Source of the DNA: a virus
DNA length: 38,640 bases
IMG/VR virus record: IMGVR_UViG_3300031576_000172
Location: 1 to 38,640 of that record
Strand: one strand, 5' to 3'
Shown piece by piece: positions 1 to 7,091 of this stretch. The notes beneath the pieces are model-generated. The model was not told where the DNA came from, searched no databases, and was given only the letters and a program-made list of their open reading frames with translations. The translations under genes and the position numbers were made by a program. Each line of letters opens with the position of its first letter. Position 1 is the first letter of the stretch.

Positions 1-127
1 TGGCCTTGGCAAGTTGGTTAGGGTCGCGTGGCCGCGTTTTGGTCTTGTTCTTCATGTCCCAATATACTATCTTTTTCTTGCCCGGTCAAGCATGAAGAAA
101 TGAATCCCGTGACCGCCACTATCAAGG
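1..127. repeat. Left copy of 127-bp terminal direct repeat
   Basis: Bases 1-127 are identical to 38514-38640. A 127-bp exact end overlap is what a k=127 assembler leaves on a circular contig, so I read it as circularity (or terminal redundancy) rather than as two biological repeats. The repeat contains promoter P1 and the start of the 81-aa gene, so both are present twice in the window but once in the genome. Confidence 0.95.
61..89 (-). promoter_or_regulatory. Promoter P1, sigma70-like (left copy)
   Basis: On the minus strand TTGACC (84-89), a 17-nt spacer and TATATT (61-66) match the sigma70 consensus at 5/6 and 5/6. Only five bases (GGGAC) separate the -10 from the ATG of the 81-aa gene (ATG at 53-55; complete copy at 38323-38568). 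A start site 6-8 nt after the -10 would fall on the start codon, so the message would be leaderless. It should drive the small-gene run on the right side of the map after circularisation. Confidence 0.7.
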
Positions 128-132
128 CGTCA
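95..132 (-). terminator. Possible intrinsic terminator after the 122-aa gene
   Basis: The stop codon of the 130-498 gene opens an inverted repeat: TGACGCC (126-132) pairs with GGCGGTCA (110-117) with one bulged G and an 8-nt loop. A moderately T-rich stretch (CATTTCTTC) follows. It sits between the end of the methyltransferase operon and P1, where a terminator is expected. The U-tract is poor, so this is tentative. Confidence 0.4.
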
Positions 133-498
133 TATAGGGTTCCAAGCGAAAGTGAAGTTAGAGAGTTTGTTTATGCGAAGATTTCGCCGTATTTCTACAG
201 CGATGCGGATACAAGTATAATCGACGAAGTGTTCATCAAAGCTCCCGGAACAAATATATTTTTCAGCTATCGGTGTCATTGTCTCAAACATGGCATACCT
301 GGAACAAACAATCGGGTGCTTGATCGGGATCCGCTCTTCGCTCCAGAAGTGCCCCTGCTCATCGATGTAGTTCCCCGACGGGAAGCGCTCGGCCCCCAGC
401 CGGACGAGCTCTTTTGGCAGGACCGGAACCTTGCCGCCCCGATCGGACAAGACCCACCCGATCGTTTCCGGACAGTAGTCGCAGGGACGGGTGTTCAA
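130..498 (-). CDS. Hypothetical 122-aa protein with N-terminal CxxC
   Basis: Not recognised. It starts at TTG (496-498), which overlaps the stop of the cytosine methyltransferase as TTGA, so translation is probably coupled. The N-terminus has a Cys pair (C6, C9) followed by a compact segment typical of small phage zinc-ribbon proteins. The last third is much more AT-rich and reads less like a conserved protein, so the C-terminus may be degraded. It is the last gene before the probable terminator and P1. No function can be assigned. Confidence 0.5.
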   Translation of the reverse strand: MNTRPCDYCPETIGWVLSDRGGKVPVLPKELVRLGAERFPSGNYIDEQGHFWSEERIPIKHPIVCSRYAMFETMTPIAEKYICSGSFDEHFVDYTCIRIAVEIRRNLRINKLSNFTFAWNPI

Positions 499-1973
499 AA
501 CTTCTCCTCCTCCCTTATCGCTTTGAAGATTTCCGCCGCGACTTGCCAGACAATCGAATTCCCCAGTGCCTTCAATCGGGCAACTCTGTCCATGTTCATG
601 CGACTTTTTGCCGTCTGAGTGACCAATGCCACTTCATGTGACAGGTGTGGCAGAGAGTCTGCAAATTCTCCAGCGCGTTGTTCTTGATATTCCCATCTCT
701 GTGATGCACGTCCAGTCTTTTTGTCGATCCACACATTTCGCAAGAAGGCTTCCTGTGCTTCTGCGCTCTCAAATGGAAGGTTGTCTTGTCCTGTGGTTCT
801 AACAAAGTGTTCCCACAAGACTGCGAACAATTCTTCCGGCTGATATACCTTGTCGAGTCCTCCAATACTTTGCCGAACCGCTTCCTGTTGAATGTAGCTC
901 CACAGGTAGGGCATACCTTGTCGGGTAATTCTCTTTGCGGTCTGCCCATTCAATCCTCCTTGATTCCTGTGAATCCAATCGGATAGCCCATGAGGTATTC
1001 CACAAAGGCGGGTTGCAACTTCATACCAGTTTTCTTCCCAGCCTGACCTTTCGTCACCCCAACTTCTATCAGACTGTCCAAGGTGTCTCTTGCTTTTGAG
1101 TTTCCATGTCCCCTGTAATCCCTTACTGCCGGAGTTGGGAGTATCACCCCTTCCATCTGCTGTGCGAGCGTGCCCGTTGGTTGGCTGTCGCCCCGTGGCT
1201 TTCTTCCCTCCATGAGTTGCGAGGATGGAGTTTTGAGAAGTCCTATCACTTGACCCGTCAAGTGGCTCTTGCCCATCATCCCTGGATGCTCGCCGTAGAT
1301 TGCGCGGGGAGTGTGAAGCAGTGCCGGGATTTCTTGCGGAAGTGGAGACCTCTTCCCCGCCTTGAATTTTGCACTGCGACCCTTCGTTCCCGTATTGGTC
1401 ATTGTGCCCAACAATCCAGATTCTATCCCTCCGGTGTGGCGCACCTTTGGCACAAGCTGGAATAACAACCGGCGAGACTTGATAACCAAGACCTTCGATT
1501 TCTTTGAGGATTTGCTCGATGACCGCACCCATTTCTTCAAGGTCAAAGGTTTCACTCTCCACGTAAGAGTCGCCAGTCGGCTCGTCCAGACTGAAGATGC
1601 CAGGAGGGTTTTCAATACAAATCCAACGGGGCTTGCACTCGTCAATAACGCGGAACACTTGAGGCCAGAGCCAACGGTCATCCTTCTTGCCTTTTCGCTT
1701 CCCGGCAACACTCGCTGGTTGACATGGAACTCCGGCTGTGAGAAGGTCAACTGCCCCTCGATACTTTCTCGCATCGAATGTTTTGATGTCACCATGAATC
1801 GGTACCTCCGGCCAGTGTTTCTTCAAAACCCTCTGACAGAACTTGTCGATTTCGACAAATGTGAGTTGATGATGTTCCTTTCCCCATACCCAATCCGCTG
1901 CGAGCCCAAAGCCATTCAAGCCGGTGAAAAGCGGGATGTGGTTCCATTGCGTCGAGTTCGTTCCCCACTTCAA
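495..1973 (-). CDS. dcm: DNA (cytosine-5) methyltransferase, Dcm-like
   Basis: Transfers a methyl group from S-adenosylmethionine to cytosine C5. Visible motifs: I (PLFTGLNGFG, ~14-23), IV with the catalytic Cys84 (AGVPCQPASVAGKRKG), VI as ENPPGI from E121 (most relatives have ENV), VIII (GAPHRRDRIWIVG, ~177-189) and X (RLKALGNSI, ~466-474). Between VIII and X the sequence is polar and low in complexity up to ~residue 340, then more ordered. That stretch is where two other open frames lie (950-1795 and an HNH gene at 596-949). The start is TTG overlapping the RusA stop (TTGA), with GGTGGAG about 6 nt upstream. No cognate restriction enzyme is present, so protection from host restriction is the likely role. 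The target sequence cannot be told from this reading. Confidence 0.9.
   Translation of the reverse strand: MKWGTNSTQWNHIPLFTGLNGFGLAADWVWGKEHHQLTFVEIDKFCQRVLKKHWPEVPIHGDIKTFDARKYRGAVDLLTAGVPCQPASVAGKRKGKKDDRWLWPQVFRVIDECKPRWICIENPPGIFSLDEPTGDSYVESETFDLEEMGAVIEQILKEIEGLGYQVSPVVIPACAKGAPHRRDRIWIVGHNDQYGNEGSQCKIQGGEEVSTSARNPGTASHSPRNLRRASRDDGQEPLDGSSDRTSQNSILATHGGKKATGRQPTNGHARTADGRGDTPNSGSKGLQGTWKLKSKRHLGQSDRSWGDERSGWEENWYEVATRLCGIPHGLSDWIHRNQGGLNGQTAKRITRQGMPYLWSYIQQEAVRQSIGGLDKVYQPEELFAVLWEHFVRTTGQDNLPFESAEAQEAFLRNVWIDKKTGRASQRWEYQEQRAGEFADSLPHLSHEVALVTQTAKSRMNMDRVARLKALGNSIVWQVAAEIFKAIREEEKF
596..949 (-). CDS. HNH endonuclease overprinted inside dcm
   Basis: A 117-aa protein coded entirely inside dcm in another frame. 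Two Cys4 zinc sites are visible: C13/C16 with C41/C45, and C70/C73 with C100/C103. The second frames an HNH core (DVHHRDGNIKNNALENLQTL, H82-H83 then N90-N91, then H104 and H108). That arrangement is typical of phage HNH proteins and very unlikely in a chance frame. The ATG at 949 has a perfect AAGGAGG five bases upstream, placed inside dcm. It directly follows, in the same register, the stop of the 950-1795 frame. Likely a DNA-nicking or homing-type nuclease. How one DNA segment satisfies both dcm (residues ~342-459) and this protein is the main oddity. Confidence 0.75.
   Translation of the reverse strand: MGRPQRELPDKVCPTCGATFNRKRFGKVLEDSTRYISRKNCSQSCGNTLLEPQDKTTFHLRAQKHRKPSCEMCGSTKRLDVHHRDGNIKNNALENLQTLCHTCHMKWHWSLRRQKVA
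950..1795 (-). CDS. Second open frame through dcm (281 aa), uncertain
   Basis: This long open frame shares its register with the HNH gene and runs antiphase to dcm. Its first half covers dcm motifs IV-VIII and may be open only because the other frame is constrained. Its second half lies where the dcm frame is polar and repetitive, and it reads better as protein: LPTPAVRDYRG around residue 210 and LQPAFVEYLMGYPIGFT near the C-terminus resemble tails I associate with phage Dcm-type proteins. Its stop (950-952) abuts the HNH ATG. The start is unknown and no convincing Shine-Dalgarno was seen. Either a true overprinted gene, the C-terminal domain of an ancestral methyltransferase displaced by frameshift, or a shadow frame. 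Confidence 0.35.
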   Translation of the reverse strand: MVTSKHSMRESIEGQLTFSQPEFHVNQRVLPGSEKARRMTVGSGLKCSALLTSASPVGFVLKTLLASSVWTSRLATLTWRVKPLTLKKWVRSSSKSSKKSKVLVIKSRRLLFQLVPKVRHTGGIESGLLGTMTNTGTKGRSAKFKAGKRSPLPQEIPALLHTPRAIYGEHPGMMGKSHLTGQVIGLLKTPSSQLMEGRKPRGDSQPTGTLAQQMEGVILPTPAVRDYRGHGNSKARDTLDSLIEVGVTKGQAGKKTGMKLQPAFVEYLMGYPIGFTGIKED

Positions 1974-2416
1974 AGTCGCTCCACCAGAATGTCGACCCTC
2001 GGCTTCTCGGCGTAGAACTTCCGGGCGAGGAGTGCTACCACGCGGGCATCGTCGACGTAGACGGTTTTGTTCATCGCATCGAGTAGCAGCTTGGCGTAGT
2101 TCTCGGCATCAGGTTTGGTGATCGGGAAGATCCTCCGCTCGATCGCCAACTGTCGTTTCTTTGCGCTGAAGGATTTCGGGATCATCCGGTAGATGTCGAT
2201 CGTCACCTGGAGCGGTCCGTCGAAGAGCGGACGTCCCTTCATCGCCTCGAGAGCCGTCCACCGGCAGGCAGTTTTGTATTCGCGTGGTCCGGCTTTCTCG
2301 TAGAGCCGGGCGTGTCCTCCCCGGGTCGTTGCGCCGGGTCTGCCCCACGGGACAGCATCGCCGCCGATCGCCAGCTTCAGGCCGTTCATCGCTTTGCCCG
2401 GAAGTTCTTGTCTCAT
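1970..2416 (-). CDS. rusA: RusA-like Holliday junction resolvase
   Basis: A 148-aa endonuclease that would cut four-way junctions during recombination or packaging. The signature is clear: KPDAENYAKLLLDAMN (~101-116) followed by VDDARV (121-126), giving the conserved acidic residues D103, D113, D122 and D123 and the lysine-rich surround of the RusA fold. I chose the ATG at 2414-2416 because it overlaps the upstream stop as TGATG; longer upstream extension reads as a shadow. Its stop overlaps the TTG of dcm. It belongs with the ATPase and coiled-coil genes of the P5 operon. Confidence 0.9.
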   Translation of the reverse strand: MRQELPGKAMNGLKLAIGGDAVPWGRPGATTRGGHARLYEKAGPREYKTACRWTALEAMKGRPLFDGPLQVTIDIYRMIPKSFSAKKRQLAIERRIFPITKPDAENYAKLLLDAMNKTVYVDDARVVALLARKFYAEKPRVDILVERL

Positions 2417-2664
2417 CAGTTCGACCCCCTCTTCGGTAACAGCTGTTCCGGCCAGACCTTGAGCCGGGCCGCCATCATGCTGTCGAGAAACCGATCCGTA
2501 GCCTCGCCTGTCCGGAACGACACAATGACCGGGCGGGTGAAGCCCGGCACCTGGAGCGCGATATGAATCTCGGTTGCCTCCTTCTCCTCGGGTCCCCATA
2601 GCCTGAGTTCGTACTGCTCGGCGATGAAGGCCCGGGCCTGCAGTGGTTTCGCTGGTCGGCTCAT
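2416..2664 (-). CDS. Hypothetical 82-aa protein
   Basis: Not recognised. A small soluble protein with no membrane segment or Cys pair. Its middle alternates hydrophobic and polar residues as in a beta sheet (ATEIHIALQVPG). Its ATG overlaps the stop of the 71-aa gene (ATGA) and its stop overlaps the RusA start (TGATG), so it is translated as part of the recombination operon. An accessory role in recombination is guessed from position only. Confidence 0.65.
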   Translation of the reverse strand: MSRPAKPLQARAFIAEQYELRLWGPEEKEATEIHIALQVPGFTRPVIVSFRTGEATDRFLDSMMAARLKVWPEQLLPKRGSN

Positions 2665-2876
2665 TGGTTCCCCTTCCCGAGCAACGCCTTGTAGCCCGTG
2701 CCCTTCAACCGCTCATCGATCGGGATCTGAAACATGATCGCCACACATTCCTTTTCCCCCTCGGCGCCGGCGTAGGTCTTCGAGATGTGCTCAGCTCCGC
2801 ACCGAACCAACTGGGCTTCAATCAGGCTGATGGACCGGTCGGCCGGTACTTCTGTGGTGTAGCCCTTGATGTGCAT
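2661..2876 (-). CDS. Hypothetical 71-aa phage protein, recombination operon
   Basis: A small protein starting MHIKGYTTEVPADRSISLIE. The pattern TTEVPADRSISLIEAQLVRCGA followed by a beta-strand-rich second half resembles a small family that I associate with phage recombination or ssDNA-handling clusters, but I cannot name it. AAAGGAAC lies ~11 nt before the ATG. It precedes the 82-aa gene by an ATGA overlap. Confidence 0.65.
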   Translation of the reverse strand: MHIKGYTTEVPADRSISLIEAQLVRCGAEHISKTYAGAEGEKECVAIMFQIPIDERLKGTGYKALLGKGNQ

Positions 2877-2916
2877 TTTTCGTCAGTTCCTTTCTGAAAA
2901 ACAACGCCCCGATCGC

Positions 2917-3117
2917 TTATCCGTTGTTTTGGGGGAGTGGAGATTGGAGATCTCCCATTCTGGTTTGAACCAGCACCCGTCCTCGGGACCACAGACTGGG
3001 TGGATAAGCGCGAGTTGCCGGGTTTCGCAGGGGTGTTGACCAGGGCTGTCCGGCTGGGATGCTCGCGCAGGCACGGGCGTTCGCCTTGTCAGGTTGCACA
3101 GCCCCCGGGGGTTTCAT
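2917..3117 (-). CDS. Possible 66-aa ORF in a 237-bp gap
   Basis: The only argument for this ORF is its ATGA overlap with the stop of the coiled-coil gene. The composition (Pro, Arg, Ser) is not convincing, and a second frame (2883-3074) is equally open. The DNA between 2877 and 3113 also contains a palindrome-like GGAGATTGGAGATCTCC and a TTATCCACC motif, so it could be regulatory or structured RNA rather than coding. Confidence 0.25.
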   Translation of the reverse strand: MKPPGAVQPDKANARACASIPAGQPWSTPLRNPATRAYPPSLWSRGRVLVQTRMGDLQSPLPQNNG

Positions 3118-3914
3118 CTCTGGTTCACCAGCGTGGTTTCCTGGTAGAACTCAATGCCCGGGATCATCAAGGCTCCCTCCTTGTTCTTGGCCGCCGCCTC
3201 GAGGGTCGGGATGTTGGGCATCAAAAAGACCTGGAGCCGCTTGTCGGAGCCGGCCGCCATCACAAGAAGGTCCTTGTTCTTCACCAGCGCCCTCCAGCGT
3301 CTCTTTTCGTACTGGCCTTCGACCTTTGGGATATCTGCCTGAACCGTAATCGGCACCGCCTGGACGGCATCGGCCTGCTGGGTCAGGTTCTCGGCCTGCT
3401 TCTGCTTCCCGGCCGCCTTGAGTCGATCGGCCTCGGCCTGGAGGCGGTCCCTTTCGGCCTTCGCCCTGACCTCCTCCTCTTGCCGGAGCCTGGCCTGGAG
3501 TTCGAGCCGCTTGCGCTCCTCATCCTGCCGGTACCGAACCATCGCCAGGTTGGAGTTCCACTCCAGTTCGTCGAGTCGATCGGTGATGGACGTTTCAGCT
3601 GCCGTGATGGCCTTCCAGGCGGCGTGCGCCTTGGTCTTCGAGTCCCGGAAGAACTCCACCACCTGAGCCTTCCGCTCCTTGACGTCCTTGACGAAAAGTG
3701 CCAGCCGTTCGTACTGGAAGGATGTCGTGACGACCAACCCTCGGGAAGCCATCACCCGGACTTCGAGATCCAGGATATCGGTCTTGGATTTCGGGTCGAG
3801 CTTGATCGGCTCGACCGCCCCAGAGAATAGCTCCAGGGCGGTGAGCGGCGTTGGTTTCAGGGGATCGCTCGCTTCGGAAAGAGGAGCCGAATGGTCGACG
3901 CTGTAGCTTTTCAT
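3114..3914 (-). CDS. Coiled-coil protein of recombination operon
   Basis: A 266-aa protein with a long charged helix (~residues 130-200, rich in E, K, R, A, Q) flanked by globular ends. The N-terminal half (~55-120) also looks helical. The size, coiled coil and position next to a RecA-like ATPase match phage proteins of unknown function often found beside single-strand annealing or nuclease-inhibitor genes; the link is positional. Its ATG overlaps the ATPase stop (ATGA). No signal peptide or membrane segment. Confidence 0.8.
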   Translation of the reverse strand: MKSYSVDHSAPLSEASDPLKPTPLTALELFSGAVEPIKLDPKSKTDILDLEVRVMASRGLVVTTSFQYERLALFVKDVKERKAQVVEFFRDSKTKAHAAWKAITAAETSITDRLDELEWNSNLAMVRYRQDEERKRLELQARLRQEEEVRAKAERDRLQAEADRLKAAGKQKQAENLTQQADAVQAVPITVQADIPKVEGQYEKRRWRALVKNKDLLVMAAGSDKRLQVFLMPNIPTLEAAAKNKEGALMIPGIEFYQETTLVNQR

Positions 3915-5290
3915 GCGGCCTCCTTCTTCAGTTCCTCGCGCCGGTTCGAGCAGACGAGCGAGATCTCGTCGTACTCATCGGTCGTCAGGTCGCCGGTCCC
4001 GTACAGGCCTGCCGCCTCCCGGGACACCTTCTCGGTCGCTTGCGTGGTCTTCGCCGTCCGTCCTGCCTCGAGCAGTTGCCCGTACTTTGGCGAATGTGGG
4101 TCCTGCTCGGGTTCGGCCGTCGCCTCCTCAGCAGCGTCATCGAAGAGCGGGACCCCGATCGGTTCCTCGGTCAGGAGTTTGAAGTTCCGCACGTAGGGCA
4201 GGCGGTCAGGGGTAGCGATTTTCGCCCAGTCCTTCAGTAGCCGCTCGATGTTGATCCGTGCGATCCGCAGTTGCTCAGATGCCATCTTCTCGAGTTCTTT
4301 CGAGGAGAGGGTCCCGACAAACTTCTGCAGGATCTCGTTCCGGATCTGCTTGTCCTCCTTCGAGGTGCCGAGCGCCGCCAGTTGAAAGGCACCCTGGATT
4401 TTCTCCACCTCGATCTCCCGCTCCTGCTTACGCTGGACCCAGCGGTGATCCTCGCTTGGCGCCAGGTTGTGGCCCGATCCGGGGCCAGCCACATCCCCAA
4501 CGGGAACCTCCATCAGGAATTTCACCACCGGGCGGAAGTTCTCATACTTGGGGTTGATGAAGGTCTTCCCATCGATGAGGCTCGATCGGTCTTTCAGGAT
4601 TTGAGCTTCCCGGCTCTGGACCATCTTGCCCTTGATGATCTTCTGGGCCAGTTGCATCCAGACGTTGATGTCCGGCTCGAAGGGTGTTTCCCCGGCCAGC
4701 TTCATCTTGACGCCCGATTTGATGAATTGTTTTTTCGTCGAGCCATCCTCCTTCTCCTGCTCCTCCATGTCGTAGGTGAAGCCGCCCCGGCCCGTGAAAA
4801 CGATGTTCCCCTGAGCCTCGACGAAGCGATCGGAGAAGGTTTCTTGCCATGCCGGCAGGATCTTGCCCCAGTGCTCGAGTGACATGAACTTGATGTTCCC
4901 GTTGGCCGCCTTGTAGTCTCGGACGTATTGATACCAGATCTTGGAGAGTGAGTCGACAAAGAGGAAGTCCACCTCTCCTCTCTGGAGCAACGTCATGGCG
5001 TCCAGCAGATCAGAGAGCGCCGTTGTTTCTTTCAGGAATGTCGGGATCTGCTGCTTCTTGAAGAAGGGCTCAAGGAAGCGTGCCCCCTTTTCGTTGTCGA
5101 GGATCAGGACGGGTTTCTTTAGTCCCATGTCCTTGTAGGCGCCGGCGCAAAACTCCGAGCCCGTCCTCGATTTTCCGGAGCCTGCAAAGCCTCCGAAGGA
5201 TGCCTTGACAAACCGGTTCTTCGCCGCCAGTGGCGTGGCGAAGATGGCCAGTGTGAGTCCTGCGCGGCCGGTGACAACTGTCTGTTCCAT
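3911..5290 (-). CDS. RecA/Sak4-like phage ATPase
   Basis: A 459-aa nucleotide-binding protein. Walker A is GFAGSGKS (~34-41), and a hydrophobic strand ending VDFLFVDSL (~115) is Walker B. A further strand (GNIVFTGRGGF, ~170) fits sensor-type residues of RecA-like ATPases. The C-terminal ~200 residues are helical and charged. By context (RusA, coiled-coil protein) it is probably the Sak4-like recombination ATPase of the phage, acting on DNA in the cytoplasm. It is the first gene after P5, with AGGGAAGGACTCAAGCT before the ATG. An alternative is a packaging or replication accessory ATPase. Confidence 0.8.
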   Translation of the reverse strand: MEQTVVTGRAGLTLAIFATPLAAKNRFVKASFGGFAGSGKSRTGSEFCAGAYKDMGLKKPVLILDNEKGARFLEPFFKKQQIPTFLKETTALSDLLDAMTLLQRGEVDFLFVDSLSKIWYQYVRDYKAANGNIKFMSLEHWGKILPAWQETFSDRFVEAQGNIVFTGRGGFTYDMEEQEKEDGSTKKQFIKSGVKMKLAGETPFEPDINVWMQLAQKIIKGKMVQSREAQILKDRSSLIDGKTFINPKYENFRPVVKFLMEVPVGDVAGPGSGHNLAPSEDHRWVQRKQEREIEVEKIQGAFQLAALGTSKEDKQIRNEILQKFVGTLSSKELEKMASEQLRIARINIERLLKDWAKIATPDRLPYVRNFKLLTEEPIGVPLFDDAAEEATAEPEQDPHSPKYGQLLEAGRTAKTTQATEKVSREAAGLYGTGDLTTDEYDEISLVCSNRREELKKEAA

Positions 5291-5346
5291 AGCTTGAGTC
5301 CTTCCCTGGAATGTGTTTTTTGATTGTTGGTTTGTGCTACTGTGAA

Positions 5347-5375
5347 ATGGTAATCCATTCTATAACGAAAGTCAA
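5347..5375 (-). promoter_or_regulatory. Promoter P5
   Basis: Minus-strand TTGACT (5370-5375), 17-nt spacer, TACCAT (5347-5352). The -35 overlaps the stop codon of the ParB-like gene. The core around CGTTATAGAATGG (about 23 nt) is nearly identical to P4, and the leader shares AACCAACA and TCCAGGGAAGG (5302-5312) with the P4 leader. It should transcribe the ATPase-to-dcm operon. Confidence 0.65.
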
Positions 5376-6853
5376 GCACTCTTTTTCTTCGCGGCCCACT
5401 TGACTGGTTTCGCGGCCTTCTCCTCCTTCGGCAGCTTGATGCCTCCGACCTTGCAGAAGGCCCGAACGTTCCAGTTCTCGTACTGGTAGTAGGTGCCGAT
5501 CAGGAGTCCGATGATCAGCTGCCGGATCCCGGTCACCTTCCGGGCCTCGAGTTCCTTCCGGACCGCTCCGGCATGATCCCGCCCGCCATACTGTTCCTTC
5601 TTGGCCTCGAGTCCCATGACCTGGACCGCTGCCTGGGCCCCGAAGTGCTGCAGGCTCTTGATCTCCTCGTCGGCCAGATACTGGACGGCTCCCTTCTCGT
5701 TCGTGATGGCCTTCGGGTTGATGACCAGTTCCTTCAGCAGGATCCCGTAGCGCTGTTTCCGGACCTTCTTCTCCTTGCGCTCCTTCTTCTCGGTCGGGGG
5801 CATGGCTCGGTGGCTGGTCGGGACGTAGTCACCCTTGAGTGCCACCTTCATGGTTTTGCCCGTCCGATCCGGGTGTTCGCTGTCGAAGACGACCCCAATC
5901 GATTGACGGTTCAGCTTCTTGATGTTGGCCGATGGGATCTCCTGGTACTCTCCCTGGCCGAGCGCCTTGATGCCATCGATCATTTGAGTCTGCGGGTAAT
6001 AGCCGATCCGGTTGATCCCCACCACCTTCTCTTTCGGATGCTGGGCCTTCACCTGGTCGACCGCCCGGCGGAAGTGGCTTTTGAGTTTCGAGAGGAAGCA
6101 GGCGTCATCCAGACATTCATCGGCCTTGGCGCCATCGAAGAGGTCGATCGTGCCAGTCAGTGTTTTCTTCGGACAGGTGGTGCAGGCTCCTGCCGCCTTG
6201 ACGAGCTCGGCATCCTTCCAGGACCAGGGCGCCGAGGAGAGCGGTGTCCGGCCTTGGTTCAGGTGGTTGTCGATAGAGTGGATGTCCATAAGGTCGCTTC
6301 GGTTTTGACCGATGGTCCGGTCCTGGGTTTCGGCCGGATAGGGAGCCATTGCCTCCGCCACCGAGAGTGCCATCTTGCCGGCCCGGAGCAGCTCCTGTCC
6401 TTTCGGGGTCAGCTTCGTCAGCTGCAGTCGACGCCGGACTGTTGCGATCGATTGTCCCAGCACGGCCCCGACTTCCTTGAGCCCGGCATCGCCAGGGAGG
6501 CTCTTTAAGATCTGCTCCGCCACCCGGGCTTCGTCCAGTGGATGGAGGTTGGACCGGACGGTGTTGACCACCAGTTGGAATTCTTCTTCCGTCTTCGGTC
6601 CTGCGATCAAAAGGATGGGGACTTCTTTCAATCCCGCCGCTTTCGCTGCGAGATATCGGCGCCGGCCGTCGAGGATGTGGTAGGGCGTGGCCGCCGTGTT
6701 GATCTGCCGGATCACGATCGGCAGCAGGATCCCGGTCTCCTTGACCGAGGCGTTCAGAATCTCCTGGGCTTTCTTGTCGACCACGGTCCGGATGTTACCG
6801 TCGCCGTCGAGGAGCCCGATCGGTACCGTGATGGCGTTCGTCGTAGAGCTCAT
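5372..6853 (-). CDS. parB: ParB/Spo0J-like protein with zinc-binding insert
   Basis: A 493-aa protein. The N-terminal ParB/sulfiredoxin-like domain (~10-105) shows HILDGRRRYLAAKAAGLKEV and the NLHPLDEA helix start. A helix-turn-helix follows (~120-150, VGAVLGQSIATVRRRLQL). A Cys cluster (CTTCPKK ~225, CLDD.CF ~245) suggests a zinc site. The C-terminal half is basic and of unknown fold. Family members bind DNA, many with CTPase activity. In phages they serve partition, regulation or methylation control; no ParA is present here, so partition is doubtful. ATG overlaps the upstream stop (ATGA), with AGGGAAGG nearby. Last gene of the P4 operon. Confidence 0.85.
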   Translation of the reverse strand: MSSTTNAITVPIGLLDGDGNIRTVVDKKAQEILNASVKETGILLPIVIRQINTAATPYHILDGRRRYLAAKAAGLKEVPILLIAGPKTEEEFQLVVNTVRSNLHPLDEARVAEQILKSLPGDAGLKEVGAVLGQSIATVRRRLQLTKLTPKGQELLRAGKMALSVAEAMAPYPAETQDRTIGQNRSDLMDIHSIDNHLNQGRTPLSSAPWSWKDAELVKAAGACTTCPKKTLTGTIDLFDGAKADECLDDACFLSKLKSHFRRAVDQVKAQHPKEKVVGINRIGYYPQTQMIDGIKALGQGEYQEIPSANIKKLNRQSIGVVFDSEHPDRTGKTMKVALKGDYVPTSHRAMPPTEKKERKEKKVRKQRYGILLKELVINPKAITNEKGAVQYLADEEIKSLQHFGAQAAVQVMGLEAKKEQYGGRDHAGAVRKELEARKVTGIRQLIIGLLIGTYYQYENWNVRAFCKVGGIKLPKEEKAAKPVKWAAKKKSA

Positions 6854-7083
6854 GCTTTTTCCTTCCCTGTTTTGTGTTGGAGTTTTGCCCGTTCCCGGGC
6901 GATGAATGTTTCGATCGTTCGCTTGGTCTTGGCGCTCATGATCCCGTAGCAGTGGCAGCAGATGTAGGTGCCGGCCGGGATCCCGAACCGCTTGGCCATC
7001 TGCCTGACCGTGAGGTCGAGATCGAGAGCCAGCTGTCGCATCCGGGATTGAGTTTCTGGTTCCGCTTGGTTCTTCTTTCTCAT
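6850..7083 (-). CDS. Small helix-turn-helix protein, 77 aa
   Basis: A short basic protein with a helix-turn-helix-like stretch (LTVRQMAKRFGIPAGTY, ~24-40) followed by a CxxC (CCHCYG). The ATG at 7083 was chosen because GAGGATAGAC lies just upstream and the longer extension is Arg/Pro-rich shadow. Its stop overlaps the ParB-like start. Probably a DNA-binding regulator of the early genes, or a zinc-stabilised minor protein. Confidence 0.6.
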   Translation of the reverse strand: MRKKNQAEPETQSRMRQLALDLDLTVRQMAKRFGIPAGTYICCHCYGIMSAKTKRTIETFIARERAKLQHKTGKEKA

Positions 7084-7091
7084 GTCTATCC

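Noticed and set aside
2883-3074. Alternative 63-aa ORF in the gap after the coiled-coil gene
   Set aside because: As weak as the 66-aa ORF on the same bases and without start coupling; not called.
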